DNA from: Merluccius polli
Lineage: Eukaryota; Chordata; Actinopteri; Gadiformes; Merlucciidae
Assembly (NCBI GenBank): GCA_030340625.1
Contig: JAOPHQ010006540.1
Coordinates: forward strand, 338,501-402,500
Reading direction: 5' to 3'
Length of the DNA stretch: 64,000 nt
Shown here piece after piece: positions 57,174-64,000 of the stretch. Position 1 is the stretch's first letter. Each line of letters opens with the position of its first letter. Under the pieces are notes generated by a model. The model was not told the origin of the DNA and did not search any database. It saw only the letters and a program-made list of their open reading frames with translations. The translations under genes and the position numbers were made by a program.

Positions 57174-57214
57174 CTTACTAAAATGGCGCCCATAGAGTTC
57201 GAGAACATACCTCA
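57174..57214 (-). repeat. Right terminal inverted repeat of the P-type element
   Basis: Reads on the minus strand TGAGGTATGTTCTC and ends GGCGCCATTTTAGTAAG. Eight mismatches separate it from the left end. Confidence 0.8.
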
Positions 57215-58120
57215 TTGCTGTCAACGTATTTTGTATTTAATATTTCTATATAAATTGTGTAAACTGAGTAACCTTGAATATTGCATGTTATTGGGTGTGT
57301 GTGTATATTGATAACTCTCAGTGAGTTAAGCAAATAGTTAATGGGTAAATAGTAATAATAAGTAACAGTAATTTAATAAAAAGGGTTAGGGTTAATTCAG
57401 TAAAAGAACAACCATTAGGATTGCATTAGGCTGCATACAATTTAGTGCATTAATTAATATTAGAGAGAGTGATCTCTCACACACACAAGAATTCGGGAGC
57501 GCACCTCAATATAAATAGCTAAGGGCAGCTAGGGGGCGCTACAATCTCAAGCTGAAACAAAACAACAACTCTCTACAGTGTGTTTTACTATTGTAAACGG
57601 ACTAGCCAACCACAATAGCACAACGTCAATTCTTCACCACGTTAACGTTACCTTGTGTTTGGTCACTACGTGGACTGGATGCGTTGACTGGATGCTTTCT
57701 GCTAGGTGTATTCCCATTAATAACTTTAATTAACTTTGTTCCAACCTACAAATGCCTTCCAAGAAGACAGTAAAGGTTGCACAACTTAAAGACAATGTTT
57801 ATGTATTGTTATTGCTAGTAGTATTATTTATGCCTTAGTTTTAGGTTATATGTATACCATTTTTAAAGTAATTTGAAATTAGTATTATTATTATTATTTG
57901 TTTTCGCATTTCAGAAAATGTTTTCATTAAAACCAATAATGTAATATGGCACTTAAATGTCCTAAATGTGTTTAGTTTATTAATAATAATATTATGGTAT
58001 GCAATTTAAGCAATACAAAAAGGAAACCGATTAGTTGTTTATTTTAAGAGACCCATCTTATTTTCTCTTATTTACTTATTTATACTTAATATTGATCTTA
58101 AGCTGGAAAAAGCAAAAGTA
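57215..58120. other. No gene recognised
   Basis: AT-rich, with ATTATTATT patches. A short frame beginning MPSKKTVKVAQLKDN at 57751 follows ACAA and is not recognised. No element ends were identified. Confidence 0.4.
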
Positions 58121-58126
58121 TTTCTT

Positions 58127-58197
58127 ATCAGATTACTCGATTAATTGATAGAATAAATCGGTAGATTACTCGATTACTGAAATAATCGATAGCTGCA
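58127..58197 (-). repeat. Terminal segment of a hAT-like short element
   Basis: Repeated GATTACTCGAT words (58131, 58162) and AATAATCGATAGCTGCAGCCC (58179-58199) match, on the minus strand, the GGGCTGCAGCTATCGATTAT type of terminus common among fish hAT short elements. Only this end is visible, next to a (CA)n tract (58241-58288). Confidence 0.5.
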
Positions 58198-58240
58198 GCC
58201 CACGTCTGCATGCACACACACATCCACATAAGCAAATATA

Positions 58241-58243
58241 CAG

Positions 58244-58289
<46 letters not shown>

Positions 58290-58469
58290 CAAACAGGGCT
58301 GTGAGTCCAGGGACAGTCTTTGAAGGCCTGGCCTGATTGAAATAACAGAAATCCCTTGACCTGAAGGAAAAGAAGATGAGTATGTGTGTGTGTGTGTGTG
58401 TGTGTGTCTGTGGGGGGGGATGGAGGAGTGCAGTGTGGCTCTGTTCACCCTGTGAACAGAGCCACACTG
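58241..58469. repeat. (CA)n and (TG)n runs followed by an 18-bp-arm hairpin
   Basis: CA run 58241-58288, TG run 58384-58407. A perfect hairpin, CAGTGTGGCTCTGTTCAC (58431-58448) against its complement at 58452-58469, has a 3-base loop (CCT). Confidence 0.9.
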
Positions 58470-58929
58470 TAATCCCTGCCTGGGATTACTGATGACCCTC
58501 TAAGCCACTCAGCATGGGGTAACTGGAGGGCTTTTAATTTGAAATGCTTTTAATGTGTGGTGAAGTAGTGCAAATGTATGTATGACTACACAATATTCCC
58601 ATTTCTGATCACAGCGTTACAATCTAGGTCGCATATGAATGCTGGAACTTGGACCGACCAAACACATTGCCTCGCGTTGCCAATTGCGTGGCATCGCGGG
58701 CCCCCCCCTCTCCAGTTGCTGCTGTGGGAGTTGTTGATGGAAGTGCTTAAAACCAGGAAATGAAATTCAACACAAGTCCACCACAGACCCATAGGGTCTA
58801 GGGTCTAAAATTCAGTTCCGGGGACATTATTTTACCCCCAAAAAAGTCCCTGCTCGGGGGGGGGGCTTGCAGTGGTGCACATTTCTGATTGGTCGCTGCA
58901 TTTTATTTCAGGTGGAGAACATGGAGAAG

Positions 58930-59065
58930 ATAGCCTACAACAGATGGACCAACGACGAAGCCTAGGCCTTATTGAGCATTAATGCTGAAGACGAAATCCA
59001 GCAGGAATTGGAAACGGCGATCCGCAATGAAAAGGTGTACGGCAAAAAATGTTGCCTAATCTTCG
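58930..59065 (+). pseudogene. PIF/Harbinger Myb/SANT-like protein fragment
   Basis: From 58921 the reading is MEKIAYNRWTNDEA, a stop codon (TAG at 58963-58965), then ALLSINAEDEIQQELETAIR and NEKVYGKK. W-T-x-D-E-x-x-ALLSI-A-E-E-I-Q-x-x-L...R-N-x-x-V-Y is the first half of the Myb/SANT-like DNA-binding domain found in the accessory protein of PIF/Harbinger transposons. It would bind element ends and help the nuclease enter the nucleus. An in-frame stop and loss of the second half make it dead. Flanking GTTCCGGGGAC (58815) and AGTTCCTGGGAC (59142) may belong to the element's ends. Confidence 0.65.
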
Positions 59066-59159
59066 CGGGTCTTTAGACCGCGGTGGAATTGCAGACAACA
59101 ACGGGCTGAAGGAACCTTTTAAGTTCCTGGAAAGTAGTTCCTGGGACTTAAAGGGGTTG

Positions 59160-60314
59160 TAGACAACTTTTCAACTTTTCCCACCCTAGCATTTCAAAGT
59201 GGTATTATTTGTGTGCCGCTGTCGCAAAGACAAACTGGATAGCTTTCCGTTTCTTCAGAGCCTATAGCAACCACAAACAACACAAGATGCACATTTGTTT
59301 GGAAATCTCAGCGAAACACTTTGGAAATAATAAAGAAAGAAGCATGTTCACTGAGGAGGCAAAGTGAAATTGGCATAATTTTATTTGAGAACAGGCAAAC
59401 GCTATTGCAATGATGTGCATTGCATAGTAATACCTTAGTTGGAGTATTGCTTTGCACAAACAAGTATCGGCAGCAGGGGTTGGCGTCAGGGTGGAGTAGA
59501 AGAAAACAGGAGGAAAACCTTGAGTTTATTCATTAAGTCTATAATGGAGACATGAAAGCAGATTCAAATTCTTTAGTAGGTGTTGAGAAAAGCAAACTGT
59601 GTTGGTATGGTCTACAGGACCATTGAAGTTCTGGGTACTTTTTGGTGGAAACGCAACTTAAGATGTCGTTTTTCGCTAACATTTTTTGTAATCGTTTATG
59701 GTTTGCTTGAAGAGTACTCGTTTACTCAAGTAAAAATTTGCACCCCTAATAGCAAAGAGATGCTGCTAGATTGGAAGTTTTTCCATGAAATGGTCATGTG
59801 AATGCAGAAGTATTTTCAACACTGCAGTAATTGTATCGCCACTTACCACGTTATGGTATGTTGCTATACATGTAGTTTTAGGGCACATCAGGCCACCCCA
59901 CCATCCAATTTGCATCTGGATCAAGTACTTCAGGCACCACCTAGCGATTAGTCAAGACCAACTACAAGGTGAGTAAGACTCAACCAACCTTTTATGCAAT
60001 AATTATCTGAATGCGTATTTTCAACACTGTAGTAATTGTATTGCCACTAGTTTTTTTTATGTTGTTATACATGTAGTAATATACTGAGGTACTAATAGTT
60101 ATTTACAGGCCTGCTGACGAGGGCATGTCAGGCACCCATCCTCCCCACCATTCACTTTGCATCTGGATCAAGTACTTGTCCAGTCATCCCCCCAGTGGTC
60201 AGTCAAGGCTGGTTAGCAGAGCTTTGAAGAGCTCCATATTACTTGCTAGGATGTAAAGGTTGGTTGTATAGTTACATTTTCTATATGGATATTTTATTTT
60301 GCTATTGCCACATT
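59160..60314. other. No gene recognised; TTAAAGG-type element start at 59153
   Basis: Opens with the TTAAAGGGGTTGTAGACAAC word. Two similar segments, ATGGTATGTTGCTATACATG/TAGTTTTAGGGCACATCAGG (59852 on) and TATGTTGTTATACATG/GAGGGCATGTCAGG (60058 on), form an old direct duplication of about 200 bp (roughly 59800-59990 and 60000-60210), sharing CACCATYCAMTTTGCATCTG. Confidence 0.5.
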
Positions 60315-60735
60315 TTGTATACTCAAAAAAATAACTATTTGAACTTTAAAAAATCCTGGAAAGTATTTCCACATGATTAAATGGCTTTCTTTCAGCATTA
60401 AGCAATTTTGTTAGTCCAACTTGATGCACTTGCATGGGTTCAACTTCATTTATAAGGGTTGATTGAACTTATTTACTAGGTTTGGGTCCAACTCAATTTA
60501 ATTGTGTTGGGTCAATTAATTCATTAGGGTTGATTTAACTTGTTTCCTAGGGCTGAGACTGACTAAATATAATAGTATTGGACCCAACACCAGTATATTA
60601 AGTACCTCAAATAAAACCCAAATAAAATAAGTTGGCCCAACAGAATTGCTTAATGCTGAAAAAAAGCCTTTTAATCACATGGAAATACTTTCCATGATTT
60701 AATTAAGGTCATTCAAAGAATACAATTTGAGTGTT
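60315..60735. mobile_element. Fold-back element, ~100-bp arms
   Basis: CTGGAAAGTATTTCCACATG followed by ATTAAATGGC-TTCTTTCAGCATTAAGCAATTTTGTT (60356-60413) is mirrored at about 60640-60705 (AATTGCTTAATGCTGAAAAA, then CACATGGAAATACTTTCCATG). Weaker pairing continues outwards to TTTGTATACTC/GAATACAA. The loop has repeated GGGTTGATT and GGGTCCAAC words. No coding region. Confidence 0.75.
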
Positions 60736-60757
60736 AACACTTTAAGGTGTGCAGTGA

Positions 60758-61690
60758 ATAGTAACTGAAACTAAGTTTCAACAAAGTCTAGAGACTGCTT
60801 GGTGTCAAGTGTAGAAAGAAACATAAGACAAACGGTAGATATTGCCATAAAATTGTATTTTCCAAATTAGTCAATGACTAACAATGCACTGGTAACACAA
60901 ATGGAATGACAGTGCAACAATGTTTTACACAAGCAACAACACAAAAATTGTTTCTGACAAACTGGTAAACACAGCACACTGCTTCCCCTTATTTTTGAAA
61001 GTGCCAAGAGAATGAATCACAGTAGGCTACCTAGTACTTAATTCATTAAAAAAAAAAATAGTTTACTAAATTAGTGTAAGATGATCTGAACTCCAAGATA
61101 CTTTTGGGAGTTGGATCCCATCTTTGCAGTAACATTCCCCTTTAAACATTTCTCTTTCCCCTAAAACATTTGCACAACACATTTAAACTAAATGGTGAAC
61201 ATTAACAGAAACTACTCTCAAAGTCTACAGCCTGCTTAGTGTCAATGGTAGAAACATAAGAAACGGGTAGATGTTGCCATACAAGTGTTTTTCTCCAAAT
61301 AGGCAATAGTGCAACAGTGTTTTGTTTTTTGTAAACTGGTAAAATAATACAGCACAATGCTTCCCCTGATTTTTGAAAGTGCCAAGAGAATGAATCACAG
61401 TACCTATTACTTAAGCCATCAAAAAAGTCTTTAAAATGAGTGTAAGATGATCTGAACCCCAAGATACTGTTAACACAAAAATACAGTTTCTTTTTTTTCT
61501 GACAAACTGATCAATAACTCATACAGCTCACTGCTCCCTTTATTTTTTGAAAGTACCAATCAAGTGGATCAAATCAAATACGTGGTACTTAATCCATAAA
61601 AAAAAAAAAGAAGCAGCCTATGGACAATGCCTCCGCAGTCACATTCCCCTTAAACATTTGCACTTATTAAGTTTTGCACCTGTATGTGCT
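60758..61690. repeat. Degenerate tandem array, ~430-bp unit, two and a half copies
   Basis: Shared landmarks recur in order: AACATAAGA-AA-GGTAGAT (60820, 61254), CTGGTAAA/ACAGCACA-TGCTTCCCCT (60964, 61331; degenerate at 61506), TGAAAGTGCCAAGAGAATGA (60997, 61374; TGAAAGTACCAA at 61548) and TAAGATGATCTGAAC-CCAAG (61077, 61441). CATTCCCCTTTAAACATT (61133) and CATTCCCCTTAAACATTTG (61641) align copies 1 and 3. No coding region; the minus-strand frame at 61202-61462 is a by-product. Confidence 0.8.
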
Positions 61691-61838
61691 GGTGAACTCA
61701 CAGAAACACAGGTTAACAAAAGACCATGTCCATTTCACATTTAGGGGACATTTTTTCGACCTGTTTTTATATGGAGTGAGATTTGTGACAATATGTTCAA
61801 ACAATACTTTTTCAAATTCAAACAAAAAATGATTGATC

Positions 61839-61944
61839 AAAATATCAAACACAGAATTGAAACAAAAAAAATAAAGTCAAAGACTAAAATTAAACTCGCA
61901 AAATATCAAATACAGAATTGAAACAAAAAAAATAAAGTCAAAGA
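61839..61944 (+). repeat. 61-bp tandem duplication
   Basis: AAAATATCAAAYACAGAATT followed by GAAACAAAAAAAATAAAGTC occurs at 61839 and again at 61900, with one substitution. Confidence 0.9.
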
Positions 61945-62520
61945 AAAAATGTAGCAAAATAAATCTTAGTTTTTAACTCTTTGAATCTTTTTTGATTGCA
62001 GTTCTGGCACACATTTCACGTGTGGGTGGGTTTCTCTGGGGTGCCTTCCTATTGGCTTATCTGTTTTGACTGACAGCTGAGCTGAACTACAACTGCCCCG
62101 GAAGTTAAAACACCTGCACCTGTTCTCTGCTGCTGGTTTTGGCGGACTGGAGACACTGTATGTGAAGTTAGTCTGGACGTGAAGTTGAAGTTATTTTACT
62201 GTCTATGGAAGTATTGGCCGTGTTTGTTGTCGGGACATTTTGCTAGCTGCTAACTTGCTATTCGTGCTGGCTAGCAAACGTGTTTTAAGTAATTTAGCCT
62301 AGCTACTGTGCAGGGCTGTGTGAGTGAATGTATGTGTGTGTGTGCGTGCGGGTGTATGAGTAGATTGCATTTTTTGTCAAGAAGTACTTAATTGGAATCG
62401 AGAGGCTCACTGCTAGCTTTGTGCTGATAACTTAAGCTAGCTTGTGTATGTGCGGATGTGCGCGCACGTTCTTGCGTGCGTGAGAGAGGGAGTATGCGAT
62501 GTAGATAATTGTATGCCCTT
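61945..62520. other. No gene recognised; GC-richer leader-like stretch
   Basis: 62090-62320 is less AT-rich than its surroundings and has GCTAGCTGCTAACTTGC-like words, followed by TG-rich DNA. It could be the promoter or leader of a gene, but no ORF or exon boundary is supported. Confidence 0.3.
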
Positions 62521-62522
62521 TT

Positions 62523-63720
62523 GCCGTATTCACAAAGCATTTTATCTTACCGTTAGGAGTGCTCCTAACTCGCGCTAAAACATTTTACGTAGGAGTTTTT
62601 TCTTAAAAGTTATTCACAAAGCCGCTGAGACCTACTCATACTAAGGATAAATCACTAAGAGTGAACTAAGAGTGAACTAAGAGTGAACTAAGAGTGACGC
62701 GCCGTTGCTATGGATTACGTCGATTCTCGTGCACGAGTTTGGAAGCGGTCAGTACGGTGATTGGTTGTTCAGAGCAGGCGGTCTCTCTGAAACTCATCCG
62801 TAACATCCCACAAAGGAGCCCACTAAATCACCGAAAAACAAGGAAATAGCCTAGGCTAGAAATTCCTATCAAATAGTTATGGACAGTGCAGTTAGCAGAA
62901 TACATGCATGATGACAAGTTTGTGCAGACCACGATAATGACGTTGTAGCCTATATGCACGTTAAAGAGAGAGAAAAAGCAAACAATAAAAATACGTAAAT
63001 TGCATTAAATCAAGGAGGCAATTAAAAGCACCCTGCAAACTATTATCCAATGAGCATTTCTCCAGCACTTCAACACTTTAAATAACAGCCCATACTGGTT
63101 GTGGAGAATGGCGCATACAGTGATCACTGTGATCACATCCTCTCTCCACAAGATTTTGTGTATTTTTGTGTGCTCTAACATATGTGGAGGAAAACAGCAA
63201 ACGATAATAAATATGGATTCAACAAATAAAAGGCGACAAAGAGCTAATACAATGTGTTTTATGCATAGGACTAAGCGTAATCTGCGTAATCACTTACATG
63301 TTATACTTTAACTGTGCTCCCGGTTGTGGACTGAGATAGGGTCAAAACGTCTTTCAGGGATAGCCACTGTCACCCAGCAATTAACACCCAACTGGTACAT
63401 GGTGCCTCACGCCTCAGACCGCTCTCCATTCAAATATGCAAATCATGGGTAGACCCAGGCCAGTTTGCAACAACATCAAGAATGTTAAAAGTTGCATCAA
63501 AAGCAATCTGCGTGTTGATGGAATGTACTTTCTTTCTATTGACGAACACAGTCCTCATCTTTTGATGGCGCAATTATTTGTACGTGCGTCCCGTCAATAG
63601 CACCGACCACACCGGGCATACCTGCAATTGCCATGAAGTTGGCTTTGATCCTGTGTAGTTGTTAATTGTCCAAAGGAAACCGGATAAACTGTTGGATGAT
63701 ATTAATGGTATTATTTCAGC
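62523..63720 (-). mobile_element. PIF/Harbinger-type element (one end and transposase), other end not seen
   Basis: GCCGTATTCACAAAGCATTT (62523) followed by CTTAC-GTTAGGAG and TATTCACAAAGC (62619) has the look of a terminal region with internal repetition. A 11-bp tandem repeat, CTAAGAGTGAA x4 (62655-62698), follows. A decayed nuclease gene lies at 63335-63700 on the minus strand. The opposite terminus may lie beyond 64000 or be lost. Confidence 0.55.
63335..63700 (-). pseudogene. PIF/Harbinger (HARBI1-like) transposase remnant
   Basis: Minus-strand reading from about 63660: RIKANFMAIAGMPGVVGAID then GTHVQIIAPSKDE, a one-base shift, VFVNRKKVHSINTQIAFDAT, FNILDVVANWPGSTHDLHI, a stop, and after another shift GDSGYP-like sequence (GW-QWLSLKDVL, about 63380-63340). 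GAIDGTH carries the first catalytic aspartate and NWPGSTHD the second of the DDE nuclease that cuts element ends. Three or more lesions disable it. The N-terminal helix-turn-helix part was not identified above 63700. The family assignment is secure from the word order GAIDGT...RK..HS.N.Q...D....N.W.GS.HD. Confidence 0.85.
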
Positions 63721-63786
63721 CTTAACCAACTTTGAACTGAGCTCTGTCAGCTCTTCTAGACTGTATGTAAATACATTGTGGAATCG

Positions 63787-63948
63787 TGTGTGTGTGTGTG
63801 TGTATATTTGTATTTACATATATGTGTGTGGGTGTGTATGTATATGTATATGTGTATGTGTGTATATACAGTATATGTGTATATATATATATGTGTATAT
63901 ATGTGTGTGTGTGTGTGTGTATATACAGTATATGTGTATATATATGTG

Positions 63949-63992
<44 letters not shown>

Positions 63993-64000
63993 ATATATAT
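63787..64000. repeat. Compound (TG)n/(TA)n microsatellite to window end
   Basis: Alternating TGTG and TATA runs with a CAGTATATGTG word repeated (63868, 63927); continues past the window. Confidence 0.95.

Larger units (their letters stand above)
53807..57214 (+). mobile_element. P-type (THAP9-like) transposon, internally deleted
   Basis: The 41-bp ends at 53807-53847 and 57174-57214 are inverted copies matching at 33 positions; the inner 15 bases, CGCCATTTTAGTAAG, are identical. Between them lies a THAP-domain transposase in three or more exons, lacking its catalytic middle. A separate insertion occupies 55885-56775. No matching 8-bp duplication was seen outside the ends (the true tips may lie a few bases away). 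Teleosts and other vertebrates carry THAP9/P-like elements, so the family is plausible on phylogenetic grounds. Confidence 0.8.

Noticed and set aside
57751..57780. ATG with MPSKKTVKVAQLKDN as a possible first exon
   Set aside because: Short, no recognised domain and no supported partner exon; the possible donor at AAG/GTTGCA is weak.
1..64000. CRISPR arrays, tRNA or rRNA genes, tRNA-derived SINEs
   Set aside because: None expected for CRISPR in a vertebrate, and no tRNA A/B boxes or rRNA words were noticed on reading; a covariance-model scan would be needed to exclude decayed SINEs.

Overview
The window looks like intergenic or intronic DNA from a ray-finned fish, most likely a teleost. The evidence is the repeat content: a full-length CR1/Rex1-like LINE, an L2 LINE, an L1 tail, several hAT elements with 8-bp target duplications, a THAP/P-type transposon, piggyBac and PIF/Harbinger remnants, and dense (CA)n, (AT)n, (GA)n and poly-C microsatellites. 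I cannot name the species. I found no convincing host protein-coding exon, tRNA or rRNA; almost everything recognisable belongs to mobile elements.

Layout. 1-6911: a hAT-type element with unusually long inverted arms (1-729 against 6052-6773, running on to 6911). It encloses a decayed BED-finger transposase, a Ty3/Gypsy-like gag scrap, and a second hAT-type element (3694-5040) whose ends are packed with GACTCG hexamers. 6991-14050: more hAT transposase debris, a 1.5-kb element with GGGCCC termini (7412-8942), a piggyBac remnant (10415-10990), a THAP scrap, a LINE tail and a fold-back with telomere-like sequence in its loop. 14050-17532: nothing recognised except microsatellites. 17541-19775: two hAT-type elements placed exactly end to end, sharing three copies of one 8-bp target, GTAGTAAC. 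23100-24077: a palindrome-rich array, then a hAT-type short element holding the start of a RecQ-like helicase ORF. 24086-39280: a relatively repeat-poor stretch with two clean insertions (34036-34618, TTA duplication; 35606-36757, GTCTATGT duplication) and some possible conserved non-coding DNA.

39750-64000 is again transposon-dense: L1 3' fragment (minus strand), a TTAA-flanked element, a fold-back, a decayed L2 LINE (about 47515-49430), the intact 989-codon LINE ORF (49839-52808) inserted into an older repeat, and a P-type transposon (53807-57214, 41-bp inverted ends). The P-type element keeps an apparently spliceable THAP DNA-binding domain but has lost the core of its transposase and is itself interrupted. 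PIF/Harbinger Myb-like and nuclease fragments follow at 58.9 and 63.3 kb, with a fold-back and a degenerate tandem array between them.

There is no operon-like cooperation between genes here. The relationships are nesting order and parasitism: elements sit inside elements, and several are non-autonomous derivatives that would depend on enzymes encoded elsewhere. All family calls come from reading motifs by eye; no database search was run.
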